Shown here piece by piece: positions 1 to 11,757 of a stretch of DNA of 64,000 nt (position 1 is the first letter of the stretch; each line of letters starts with the position of its first letter). The notes under the pieces were generated by a model, which searched no databases, was not told the origin of the DNA, and saw only the letters and a program-made list of their open reading frames with translations. A program made the translations under genes and the position numbers. This DNA is from Branchiostoma floridae (taxonomy: Eukaryota; Chordata; Leptocardii; Amphioxiformes; Branchiostomatidae), in assembly GCF_000003815.2 (NCBI RefSeq), contig NC_049992.1, forward strand, positions 1,363,724 to 1,427,723, given 5' to 3'.

Positions 1-184
1 TGTATTGTAGCCAAACCCTTGATGTTCAGCGGTGGCCACGACATTCCCAAGTCAGTATGAATTTAGTTCAATGTAGAAAACTGGTATACGTACAATGTAT
101 GTTTACATGTTACTAGTAAATCTTGACCATTCATACTACTACGTACAGAACTTGGTAAATGTTAAAGCTTTGCATGGTTAACTG
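1..184. other. 3' flank of the fibrinogen-domain gene
   Basis: Downstream flank of the minus-strand gene that stops at 185. I see no further coding sequence and no clear minus-strand AATAAA signal, so the polyadenylation site may lie outside the window. Confidence 0.4.
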
Positions 185-3100
185 TTAAAGTCGCAGATTA
201 CGGATAAAGTTTCGAGGCCGTACCATCATCTTGGTTGCCTTTAGTGAGTAGTATGAGGTATCTTTCCAGTAACGCCAGAAAACACACGGCCCTGTGTCAG
301 TACCATGATAGTCCTCTGGGTGGAAATAGGGACCGTTCAGGTTAGAGCGAGCACAATCGTTATACCACCAGCCACCTGAATAGTACTGAGCACAGTTATA
401 ACTCCAGCCATCATTGTCCTGATCATTAGCACTGAATTTCCTTCCATTATGGTAGACCATAGAGTCATTGGCATCCCCACTGTACCCCCAAATGTGCAGT
501 GTATAATCTGTACCCTCATCCCCAATGCTGAAGGTAGAATATTTAGCATGTACAACGTTACCTTCCCAGTCTTCTAGCTGCACATATAGTTCATAACTAT
601 CCTGGGTTGTCAAGTTGTGTATCTTATCCAGTCCAAGCCAGTGTTCCCCCTCGACCCTCCCAAACCCATTTTTATAGTCTGCCCAACGCCTGTTAAAGTT
701 GAGTCTCCCTTCAGACCTCCTCTGTATGACAGTCCAGCCCCCACCATCTGTAGTCATGTCACAGAAGACGTCAAAGTGGTCGGTGTTAGACTCAGGTTTG
801 ATGGGGAAGACTCCGTCCTGTACTGAGTTGGTCCAGTAGAGTACAGGGTAGAGCTCTGAGCAGTCCTCGAAGTCAGCAGCGCTGGGGGGAGGGTTGTTAC
901 TCTCTCTCTGCAGGGCTGCTACATCCGCGTCGTGTTTCAAACGTTTATCTGGAAATACATTCAACAAACGTGATTGTACTCAGTGATTGAATAGCAATAG
1001 TAAACATGCATAGTGCATGAAACGGGTAATAGCCCCCAAATCTAGAGGCAGCTAAGGGATGGTTACTTGTTTCAGCAAACTGCCGGTGGTAACAAGTCAG
1101 TTAAATACTGTCGAGCTTGTTCATTGACACTCTTATAGAATAGAAGAAGGTAATGGGCATAACGCCGCTCGGATAGTTTTTCCAGCCGAGCTCCTGAAGG
1201 AGGGAAGAATATGATGACCCCCTCACAGCACCAGCAACCGTGAGAGGGAATTCATATTGCAGCCAGTCAATAAGTCTAGATTCTGAATCTGAGCAGCTGT
1301 ACCAAACAACATCGGCATATTCTAGAGACGGTCTTATAAAAGTCATGTTAAAATTGTTACCAAATTTTGGCGGGCCACTTAAATTTTATGTTGTAATTAA
1401 TGATGGATACCTTTTTAAAAACTTTAGCAGCCATTTGGGAAATATGAGTACTCCATGACATGTTGGACGTTAGAATAACACCAATATGCTTATGATGTTT
1501 CACCGTGTGAATAACTGAGTTACCAAGAAAGAGAGGAGGGTGAATTGGGGGAGTTATTTTTATTGAAACACGCATTTCTTTATTTTTACATGGATTAAGT
1601 TCCATTGACCATTTATTAGACCAAGAGAGTTCAGTCTTAACCCTTAAACTGCCAGCGTTTCTGCCCAGTACATGTTCTGTGTACCAGGGTTTCAGGACCC
1701 TCTTGAAATAAGGGGTACAATTTTTGTTTTACTTCGTTTACGTTATTTTCTTCTCAATTGAACATACCATGCCATACATCGTTGGAAAGCTAAGAACCTC
1801 TACTTTAAGACGAAATATTCTAAATGTAGCCTGGGTAATAATGTCATAAAATATATGTTTTCATGAACGTTTTGCATTACAGTGCCTAAACTAAACTCAG
1901 CACAAAAAGTTTGGAATATCAACTTCGGTTGACCATATTTCTGATGTTTCTGCATCAATTTCAATGTATTACATATCAATTAAAAGCTTGTGTGATTCGC
2001 TTTCCTATGGCATCAAACTCATTATGATTGTAAACTCATGAAATGAGGACCGGACCTGCTTACATGAGTGGATCACAAAAAAAGTGCCCAAATGTGACTG
2101 CTTGTGTTAAACACAGTATCATCCTGCGTGTTTTAGTCATCGGATCCAATCAACCTTTTTTTTAACGTCATGTTTGGTATACAAAACATACAAGTTTGTT
2201 TTAGCACATTTGATTAGAGTATATCTGCCCTTTTGGCAGTTGGATGGCCGATTTAAAGCTTGGAGGCGGAAAGGAGAACCGCACAACGACACGGCTGTAC
2301 CAACTTTCAGTGTTTGGCGGTGGAGGCAGCGTCATGGTGTGGGGCGGTATAACCGCCATAGGAAAAACTCGTTATCATTTTAGGCAACCTCAATGTGGTG
2401 AGTTATAGGGACACCATCCTCAATATCTTACTCCTTCAATATTGGACCAAATACCATTCTGCAAGATTACAACACTCGTCCACACAGGGCCATTGCAGAC
2501 TACCTCCAGGATGCGATGCTGCACAACAGTCTTAGGGTGGGATAGCCTTCCTACAGTTTATTGCTAGCACTCGATTGAACTTGGTTGAAATTGTTAGCTT
2601 GACTAAAGAGTAACAGGAGCTTGGATTAGACGTTTATCCAACTTGGCTTCATTCACAAGTCAATGCCGACAGACGAAAATCACGTGTTTGACTTTAGTAG
2701 GGTAATTTTGGCACTTTTTTGTGAACCCCTGTACGAAAGCAGGCCTGGTGCTCGTTCCATGAATTTACAATTATAAGATACTCTACCCAGATATGCTAAA
2801 AATAAACTTGGATGTTCTGTATACCAATAAAATACCGTTAGGTGAAAAAAAGGATTGAATCAATCATTGTCACCCGCGGCTATAACAACCAGAAGATACA
2901 GTATTGAACAGAAGCAGGGAAATTTGGGCACTTTTTGTTTGTGATCCACTCACGTAAGCAGGATTGGTGCTTGTTCCATGAGTTTACAATGATATTGAAT
3001 TTGATATCATTGGAAAGAAAATTACACATGCTTTCTAATGATATTGCGCAATGCTTGATGGGCGGAAAAGCGCCCTCTAGCAAACCATTGCTTATCGCAG

Positions 3101-3917
3101 CATGTATGACTATCCAGAAGGCTATGTCCTAGTCTGGCAGCCTATTTAAGAGTGGCGACTTAGCAACGCAGCTGCGTTCCAAAAAATAAGGCCATTATGC
3201 CAAAGTTTGTCAAAGGCACGAGAGAAGTTGAGATAAACAGCTCGTACTTCTTTGTTTGCGTCGAGAGCTTCGAGTATTTTGTGAGTTATGCAAACAAGTT
3301 GACAAACTGTAGAATCACCACGGATGAAGCTCGACTGAAATGAGCTTTGTTTGACCCTTATAATTCTTTAATATGATATGATCTGATATGATATGACATG
3401 ATATGATATGATATGATATGAAATATGATTTAAAAGAGTACAAAGCACAGAAAAACGTAAGAAGATTCATTCTTTGTCTATGGAAATTTTTGAGCGATTT
3501 GTCCATTTTTGGTTGCTCAGCGGTCACAGCGTCTAGTTGAAAGGGGGTGAAGGAAAAGCGAAGTGGAAAATCTATTATAAGTCCGGTCCGACACACTGTA
3601 AAATGTTACCATAAAAGTGTGGAAATTTACTAAACAAAATATAAAAGGTAGAGTATCACACATAACTGGATTGAATGAGCCTCATCTATTGTGTAAAAAT
3701 GTATCTTTTAAAGATTTAAAATATTTTCCAAAATCATCAGTTTGTGGACATTTCAACTTTCCGATGGGTATATAAATGTATATTGTAGGTCTTAACACAT
3801 AAGTATCAGCCTACCATGTGTGTGCACATCCCCTGGTAGTTTGCCCTCCACAGCTGCTTTTGTTAGCACCTGTCCCCAGGCTATGGCATAGATAACCCAC
3901 AGTACGAGCATGGTCAC
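185..3917 (-). CDS. Secreted fibrinogen C-terminal domain protein (ficolin/FREP-like), two coding exons
   Basis: Exon 1 (3917-3815) follows an acceptor-like TTTGCAG. Its ATG at 3911 opens a hydrophobic leader (MLVLWVIYAIAWG...) that reads as a signal peptide, and it ends at donor ATG|GTAGGC with one base of a split codon. Exon 2 (948-185) follows acceptor TTTCCAG and supplies the other two bases, making an Asp codon; this phase match is the reason for joining them. The product would be about 286 residues. After a linker of about 40 residues the fibrinogen C-terminal fold is complete: DCSELYP, FDVFCDMTTDGGGWTVIQRR, the LGLDKIHNLT block, and KFSANDQDND followed by WSYNCAQ and the WWYNDCARSNLNG block, which carry the expected calcium-site acidic residues and cysteine pair. 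It ends MMVRPR. Family members are usually secreted glycan-binding lectins, many of them immune. No collagen region is visible. An upstream non-coding exon is possible. The methionine just before exon 2 is intronic. Confidence 0.88.
1095..1645 (-). pseudogene. Degraded non-LTR retrotransposon fragment (reverse transcriptase C-terminal part)
   Basis: Two adjacent minus-strand frames resemble the region after the palm domain of CR1/Jockey-type reverse transcriptases. The upstream one contains MELNPCKNKEMRVS and HHKHIGVILTSNMSWSTHI. The downstream one contains SLEYADVVWYSCSDSESRL and LLQELGW. They are separated by a stop or frameshift near 1350, and the catalytic YADD region is missing, so this is a dead, truncated copy. 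It lies in the same strand sense as the host gene. Confidence 0.8.
1945..3050. mobile_element. Decayed Tc1/mariner transposon with long inverted arms
   Basis: About 200 bp at 1945-2165 recurs in inverted, diverged form at 2840-3050. Shared blocks include TTTGGGCACTTTTT, TGATCCACTCA and CATGAGTTTACAAT. A further partial copy of the same block sits at 2695-2800 in the right-arm orientation. Between the arms, plus-strand frames at 2236-2560 carry Tc1-like motifs broken by frameshifts and stops: DGRFKAWRRKGE, then GGGSVMVWGGI in another frame, then DYNTRPHRAIADYLQ. The last corresponds to the DNARPH catalytic motif with its second Asp still recognisable. The coding sequence is clearly dead. Confidence 0.75.
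2236..2560 (+). pseudogene. Tc1/mariner transposase remnant
   Basis: Three successive reading-frame blocks align in order with the middle and end of Tc1-type DDE transposases: DGRFKAWRRKGE, GGGSVMVWGGI and DYNTRPHRA. At least two frameshifts separate them, and stops follow the last block. The N-terminal helix-turn-helix region and the third catalytic residue are not recognisable. Confidence 0.75.
3370..3425. repeat. ATATG pentanucleotide repeat
   Basis: Near-perfect tandem GATAT/ATATG pentamers, about ten copies with a few substitutions. Confidence 0.9.
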
Positions 3918-4394
3918 CTGCAAACAGTGGTAATATAAACTGCCTTAGTAAAATATAAGTAGTCTTCAGTGCGCGTGTGTCTGGTCCTAAGAATTAAACA
4001 ATGACTGACAATGCTGATAAAACTAAACGTGATCTGATACTAGTTTGAAGAGATTGAAGAGATATTCTACCATTATTCGTGACATGCTGACAGAGAAGAC
4101 GAGCACTTTGCGCAGTATTTACAGGTTGATTTCACCTGGAAAATTTCACTAGCTCATGTTGAGTGACCGGGATTCAAACTTTAGAGACATTGTCGCTGTT
4201 CACCGAACTACGCATGCGTATAGTCTTGTAATGTATATCATGCTTTCAGTACAGTGTTTAACATGCATTATGAAGAGTGGTGTCTATTGACAACAAAGAA
4301 AGAAGATAGTAAAACTTATATCATACACACCTTTAGTATTACACCCAGTATTTCTGCTGCAGAAGTGGTTTCCGGTCTGGATCTGCTTGAAGAG

Positions 4395-5455
4395 TGTTCT
4401 ACCTGGGCTGGTTATCGCACTTTTATAGCAGACTTGTTTTGATGTAAAATCTGCTGATGCCTATACATGATGCTGATAGGAGCTATAATTGTAATTCGTA
4501 TTGATTCAATGATCCGTTCATCCGTGGTACTTTGGGCTGATGTAAATAGACTTCAAAGGCGAAAGAGATGCTCTTGTTTTAAGTTCATGGGACTGAAACA
4601 TCTGCTGGTTTCTTTAAAGATAGGCCATGTGAAGTTATTGACCGTTTCCCGAGACGAAAAAAGCCGAATAGAGATGTAGCTATGCTGACGTTTCAATTTG
4701 TTACCTTATGTATGTATGTGTGGGCCGGGGTGGTGGGTAGGGAGTAGAGGGTTGCCATGAAAATCCGTGACATCTTCACGACGAGATCATGAAGTTTACA
4801 ATCATACTGAACCGGTATACAGAGAGCAAAGAATTTTACATGTCAAGTATTGTTGTCGTTTAAGTATTTTCTAGTTAAGACAACTTGAATCATGACAACC
4901 TAACACCAAAATGCGGTGTGAAGTTCTATTAGGCTTCGTTTAGTTGAATAACAATTTGGACAATAGTCATCTTAAGGAATATGGACAGCATCTATGTCTG
5001 TGTTTATCGATTTGAACAACGTCATGTAAAGTTTAGCTACATGAATGCTCATACAAGGTTGATGAAATCAGAAGCTGTCTTTGGAGTATCCATTCATCTG
5101 TGATTTTATTACGTTTGTTTATCGTTTTATTGTAATGTATGCTACAAAGAATGTACACAGTGCACGCTTTCTTATGACTTTACAGTGTTCTACCTCGGCA
5201 GGTTGTAGTGCTTTTATAGCCAACTTGTTTTTCTGTTAAAAATAATTGCTATTCATGTTGATTCAGAGGTTCGTTCATCCGTTGTACTTTGGACGTGTAC
5301 AGGCATAAGAGCTACATTTGTTCTAAGTTCATGTGACAGGAGCATCTGCTGAGTACTTAATGTTGACTTTTTTACCTTAAATATCCATGGGGGTAGGGAG
5401 TACCGGACGAGACGGGTCATGAACGTCCGTGGCACCTTCACGTCGAGATGAGTAC
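4395..5455. repeat. Diverged direct duplication, two units
   Basis: Unit 1 (4395-4795) and unit 2 (5185-5455) share ordered blocks: GTTCTACCT, CTTTTATAGC, GTTCATCCGT followed by GTACTTTGG, AAGTTCATG, GGTAGGGAGTA, and CCGTG with CACCTTCACG-like sequence. Spacing differs between units, indicating old duplication with later indels. Confidence 0.7.
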
Positions 5456-5479
5456 GATTATGATCCCATCTTGGATGTT

Positions 5480-5960
5480 GTGAATGCAGAAATGTTTGCC
5501 GTGTTTTTATGTTCGCGATGGTTTTCGCGGTGACAGCGAACTCAACAACAGCGCAAATATTTTGCTCTGTCCCTTTCGTCTACGCACTATATATTGCACA
5601 GTATCATGATGTGTTGGTGACTCTAGTTACGGTGAAGATTCACGAATGATAAGCATAAATTGTGCAAAGAATACATATTTATAAAAATGTGCTATGAATC
5701 CAAAGTGTAGATGCGGTTCATTCTCCTACGTAGAGGGAAATAGTGTCGTCGTACTCCTTCTGTTACCCTATGCGTAGGAGAAAAACACGGTTAGGTCAGT
5801 GACAGTTGATTATACCAGCACTACCGGATGTGGCTGTTCTGTTCGTACATATTAAGCACAATATGATGCAATAGTGAAGTCAAAACCACCGCCAACACTT
5901 TACTACAAAACTCCTTACCACAAAATTAAATCTAAGCGAACTGAAATGCATTTGCAGTAT
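5480..5960. mobile_element. Split remnant of the TTCGCGG palindromic MITE family
   Basis: 5480-5560 matches the left part of the intact MITEs at 21317, 30915 and 60051 (GCAGAAATGTTTGC, GGTTTTCGCGGTGA). 5876-5960 matches the right part (TCAAAACCACCGC, AAATTAAATC, TGCATTTGCAGTA). About 315 bp of unrelated DNA separates the halves. The copy is strongly diverged. Confidence 0.65.
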
Positions 5961-6006
5961 TTAAAGCCTCTGAAATGCATCGCTAATCAACGAATATGCT
6001 CTCCAG

Positions 6007-9000
6007 GCCAATGTTTTCCGAGATGAATACAACCGAGCCTTGGACCGCACGGAGTCGGTTGAAGTTCGTCTGGAGGCCGCTAGGCGGCTCCTGGCCAAGC
6101 AGAATGACATCATCCAGCTTCAGGAGCAGGATCTGCAGGACATGGCGACGGAGCTGGAGGTCGCCAAGGAAACACGAAAACAGATGAAAGCCAGGTAACA
6201 CAACACTCAGTAGTTGTTTTGTATACGTGACTGTGTTTTTGATTGGCTTGTTCTGTTTCGTTTTTTTAAAAATGAATCTGAATTGTATAGCCGTTAAAAA
6301 CTTTCCCTTTTGCATAGCACATCAGCTTCACAGGCACGCAGCGCAACAGCAACAGGTTATCACTGAATGGTATAACTCTTGCACACTAGTTTATCTTCAA
6401 GCGTTCTTAAAGCTCTGTAGTGAGGGTGTTCCTACTGTACTTGCTGGCAATTACTAATAGCGGACTTACCCCCTTACTCTGTACCCGGCTGGAACGCCGT
6501 TGTCAAGGAGGCCCATCAAGCCGCCCGAGATGCTTTCCTTCTCTGGCGGCAGTTGGGCCGTCCTAGGCATGGAGCGGTCTGGAATATCATGCGTAAAACA
6601 AGGGCGAAATTTAAGCTGTTACTGAGGCAGTGTCGCCGCTCTGAGGCCCAGTCTAGAGCGGACGCGCTTGCCATGCATCTTCATCAGGGGGGTTGCAAGA
6701 GTTTTTGGAATGCTCTGCGTTCGCAAAACCGCTCCAAGCCAAATCTTCCCAACACGGTTGATGGTTACACGGGGGCTACAGAAATTGCCAATATGTGGAG
6801 AAACTACTACAGTTCCTTGTTTAATTCGGTTAATTCCGCTAATCACAAACCATCTGTTATGCATGCAATGGAATCTGATGTTAGCGATGTAACCACGGTA
6901 ACAGTAGGAGAGGTATGTGATGCTATCAATGACTTATCCAATGGGAAGGCTAGTGACGTGCAGGGCATTTCAGCTGAGCATCTTAAGAACGCCGGGCCCC
7001 AACTACCCGTTTTGCTTTCAATTTTAATTTCCTCTATGCTTAGACACGCCTATGTGCCACCTAGCATTCTGAACGTTGTACTTGTCCCTGTATTGAAGAA
7101 GCCCAGCTGTAATGCTTCGAACAAGGACAGTTATCGTCCGATTGCAATTGCCAGTCCCTTGTTAAAAGTCATCGAATCTGTACTATTGACATACCTTGAC
7201 GATTTCCTATGCTCCCCGAGCAACCAGTTCGGATTTAAGAAGAAACATGGAACCGATCTATGTATATTTGCCCTCAAAGAAATTATTCAGTATTATCGAC
7301 AAAGGGGCTCTCCTGTATTTGCATGTTTTCTGGACGCATCCAAAGCGTTTGACCGTGTAAACCACTGGACATTGTTTAAAAAACTTATGGATCGAGGGGT
7401 TCCGATGTACCTAGTTAGATTCCTGGTCGTGTGGTATAGTACGTTGTCATTCTGTGTCCGTTGGGGCCACACCCTCTCGGATACATTTACTGCTATGAAT
7501 GGTTTGCCTCAAGGCAGCATATTGTCACCAATCTTGTTCAATGTGTATGTATCCGATTTGAGTACCGAGCTACTGAGGTCTGGAGTCGGTTGCTATGTTG
7601 GGGACACCTTAGTCAACCACTTGATGTACGCGGATGACATTTGCCTCGTCTGTCCGTCTGTTAAAGCGTTGCAGAGACTGATTAGTATTTGTGAGCTATC
7701 TGGAGCGGATATTGACATGTTGTTTAATGAATCGAAAACACTATGTATGTACTTTCCGTGTCGCCGCTTCCGCATGAGTATGCCTTTGCCGCCGCTGATG
7801 CTGTACGGTACCGCCTTAAAGTATGTCTCCTCTGCCACTTATCTTGGGTATATAATTACCCCTGATCTTTCGGATGACGCAGCAATCCGAGCTCACGTCA
7901 GAGGCTTTTATTCTCGGGCAAATTCACTCCTCCGCCGGTTTCGTTACTGCTCAGCGGCGGTAAAAAGTGAGTTGTTCTCAGCGTATTGCTCCCCGATGTA
8001 TTGTGCCCAAATTTGGAGTAATTACAGCGTGAGTGCGATCTCCAAGCTACGAGTGGCTTACCACAGCGCAATGAAACTGCTCTTTTCTGTCGGCAGGCAT
8101 ACAAGCACTAGTTGGTTGTTTGTGAATAACCGGACCGACATGTTTGACGCAAGGCGTCGCAAGGTCACCTACTCATTTGTAACACGCCTGCTGTCGTCTG
8201 ACAATGATATAATAAGAGTGCTTGTACACTCGGACGGCTTTTGCCACAGCCCATTCTGGCGACATTATGTAAAGTATTTGTAAGTGTAGCTTTGCAAATC
8301 TTTGTTCTGTGTATGTTTTTATGGGCCATGGGCCTGATACAAATAAATAAATAAATGGTGTTCTGCTTCAGTGAGTTCTCGCTAATGATGTATGAACCTC
8401 GCCCAGCAAGAGGGGAAGAAACCTTTTTCTGCTTTAACTATTTTTAATTTAAAAGAGGTGAATGTGAATTAGGGCAAATTAAAACGTTTGTTTGTCATAG
8501 GGCGCAGGTGTAATGCAGTTTTCTAAAAGCACCATCATCGTTAAAACCACATTTGTCCCTGGTCGATTAAAGGACCATGATTGCTATCAACAGAAGACTT
8601 TTGTAGATATGTGTTTTTAACCATATTCTAATACTATGCTAATAAATTAGAACATATAATTAAAACATCTATCTATGCCTTCAGACTGGACGAGTCCAAC
8701 ACGAAGCTGGACCTGGCTAAGATAGACTAACATGTTCACCTTGCCCCTAGACTAGACGAGTCCAACACGAAGCTGGACCAGGCTAAGGTAGACTTTGAAG
8801 CAGGAATCGAGGAGTACCGGCAGGAGCAGGCGGCTCAGGCGGCGTTCGGCTTCATCGGCGCCATCTTCGGGATATTCATCGGCGTCATACAGGTAATTAG
8901 TTTTCTTATTGCACGATAGATAAGTCGTTTCATGGTTTAAAGGGCGTATGCGCGGCGAGGTGCCTTGTGGGTACCATGTAGCATTTTTTGACAGGTACTG

Positions 9001-11701
9001 TTTACAGCTTCGGGGCCTTCAACTTTGACACAAAACCCACAGTTCATTTCGCCGCGCATGTGTAGTTTAAACCGGCCAGCTTATCCATGCATGTTTTGTT
9101 AAAGTGGCGGCCAATCATCAACACACTGCCCTACAGATTGGACTAGGCGATGTTGTTGGAGGGGTGAGCACAGAGTGAACTAACGGTAACATACTGCCTT
9201 ACAGATTGGACTAGGCGATGTTGTAGGAGGGGTGCAGTACAGAGTGAACTAACATTAACGCACTGCCGTACAGATTAGACTAGGCGATGTTGTAGGAGGG
9301 GTGCAGTACAGAGTGAACTAACATTAACGCACTGCCGTACAGATTGGACTAGGCGATGTTGTAGGAGGGGTGCAGTACAGAGTGAACTAACGTTAACACC
9401 CTGCCCCACAGATTGGACTAGGCGATGTTGTAGGAGGGGTGCAGTACAGAGTGAACTAACGTTAACACCCTGCCCCACAGATTGGACTAGGCGATGTTGT
9501 AGGAGGGGTGTCCAATATCGTGGGCAGCACCATTGATATCGCCGACACCATCACGGACCTAACCATTCTCATCCGGGACCTGGAGGAGTACAACAGCATC
9601 GCGGATGACGCAATAGAAAGTGCCGCAGGTGCCGTATCTGGGGTAAGTGTTCACTCTCACATTGACGTTAGACTGTATGTTTCCATTCTCTGTTTTAAAT
9701 TTACTCATCAACAAACGGATGAAGTCTGATTCACGGATGATGCATTCGAAGAACTGAAATGATATGTGGAGAGACGGGATATTTCTCTGTCCTTGGTGCT
9801 GATCTTCTTTCTCACAAAATGTCTGATTGAAGACTACATTACTTGACCATAGAGAAAATTCTTAGTAATTACAATGTCTCTCGTGGCGCAATAGTTGTCC
9901 CAGAATGACTATGAAGACTACAGTCCGTCTATGAAAAAAAATCCTGTATAATACTAACGTTTATTAACAGAATGACTATGAAGGCTACATCCTGACCATG
10001 GAGGATGGAGAGGTCCTGTAGACTCCTAACGTAACGTTCATTAACGTTTATTAATAGAATGACTATGAAGGCTACATCCTGACCATGGAGGATGGAGAGG
10101 TCCTGTAGACCCCTAACGTAACGTTCATTAACGTTTATCAACAGAATGACTATGAAGGCTACATCCTGACCATGGAGGATGGAGAGGTCCTGTAGACTCC
10201 TAACGTAACGTTCATTAACGTTTATCAACAGAATGACTATGAAGGCTACATCCTGACCATGGAGGATGGAGAGGTCCTGTAGACTCCTAACGTAACGTTC
10301 ATTAACGTTTATCAACAGAATGACTATGAAGGCTACATCTTGTCCATGGAGCGGGTTGTGGAGCTGCACATCAAAGTTGTGGAGTGGGACAACCTGCAGA
10401 ACGTGGCCTCCGCTCTGCTGTGACTATAAAATAACGCTGTATAATATAACCCCAAAGTGTTTACCCCAGAATGACTACGAAGGCTATATCCTGTCCATGG
10501 AGCGGGTTGTGGAGCTGGCTATAGAAGCAGATGCTGTAATATGAAAAGTGAAGTTGACAATGGTACCTTGATTTCTCCCAGACTGACTATGAAGGCTACA
10601 TTCAGACTATAAAGAAAGCCTGAGTGTATAATTCTAACCTGTTTACCCCAGAATGACTACGAAGGCTATATCCTGACCATGGAGCGGGTTGTTGAGCTGC
10701 ACATCAAAGTTGTGGAGTGGGACAACCTGCAGAACGTGGCCTCTGCCCTGCTGGGTCACGGAGAGGTCACCAAGATCAGCGGGTCACGTGAGTACCGCAA
10801 GATCATGTCCGAGACCTCCAACTGGGGCAAGGCGCTCACGGAGACCACCATCGCCGAGGCTGAGCTGCGCGTGCAGTATGAAAGGTGGCGCTTCTGAACT
10901 ACTACTAATGTTGCTACTTCTTCTGTCAGTCAGTCTATGCAGGCTATGACTCTGCGAAAAGGAACTAAACGACAATGGATACTACAATACAAAAATGTAC
11001 AAATTGAATACGGCGCTTCTAAACACGTTTATGGATACTTGATAACCCAGGGTAACGCATATCTCTGTTTCCGCAGCCCTTGGACCACACAGTTATGTAA
11101 TTGATTAAACACAGGCGTGTCAATCGGATGCTTTATCGTGATCCTACTTTATGCCGTATGTTCTTTGTGGCTTTCATAGCATAAATGTCATCCTGGTTAG
11201 CTTCCCACGATCGCCACGAAGACAATGGATTACAATAACATTTATATTTGGCTTGTTCTTGTTTTCTTAAATTCACGATGTATTCATGTATTATATTATT
11301 CGTATCCCAACCCGACCGGTACTTAACGAAACACCCCTGCATTTCCAGCCGGAAGCGCTGGCTGGCCGCGGAGAGGCGTGAGAAGGAGCGGATAGAGGCG
11401 CAGATCGGGCTGGACGAGAGCCGGAGGGAGATCAGCCTGGAGCTGACGTCAGCTATAGGGCTCACGGCCTTCCACGTACGTAACGTACTAACTAACTAAG
11501 CAACTAAGTAATAACTAACTATCTGGGACGAGAGCCGGAGGGAGATCAGCCTGGAGCTGACGTCTGCTATAGGGCTCACGGCCTTCCATGCACGTAATGT
11601 GCTAACTAAAGACATGGCTGCTGTGCAGCAGACACACCCTGCAATATTCGATAACATCAATGTAGCAAGTTGCAGGACACACAGAGCTGGAAGGACTGGT
11701 C

Positions 11702-11757
<56 letters not shown>

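Larger units (their letters stand above)
949..3814 (-). other. Intron of the fibrinogen-domain gene
   Basis: A 2.87 kb intron with GT donor and AG acceptor on the minus strand. It contains a LINE fragment (1095-1645), a decayed Tc1/mariner element with inverted arms (about 1945-3050) and a pentanucleotide repeat (3370-3425). No additional exon with the required phase is evident. Confidence 0.7.
3918..6006. other. Intergenic interval with diverged duplication and MITE remnants
   Basis: No exon is convincing here. The interval holds a diverged direct duplication (4395-4795 and 5185-5455) and the two halves of a TTCGCGG-type MITE (5480-5560 and 5876-5960). Between those halves is an imperfect hairpin at 5721-5782. 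Missing 5' exons and the promoter of gene A could lie here, but I cannot identify them. Confidence 0.5.

Noticed and set aside
9131-10651. Regularly spaced 69 and 87 bp repeats resembling a CRISPR array
   Set aside because: Units are nearly identical throughout with no variable spacers, each contains a eukaryotic acceptor and exon start, and the setting is a eukaryotic gene.
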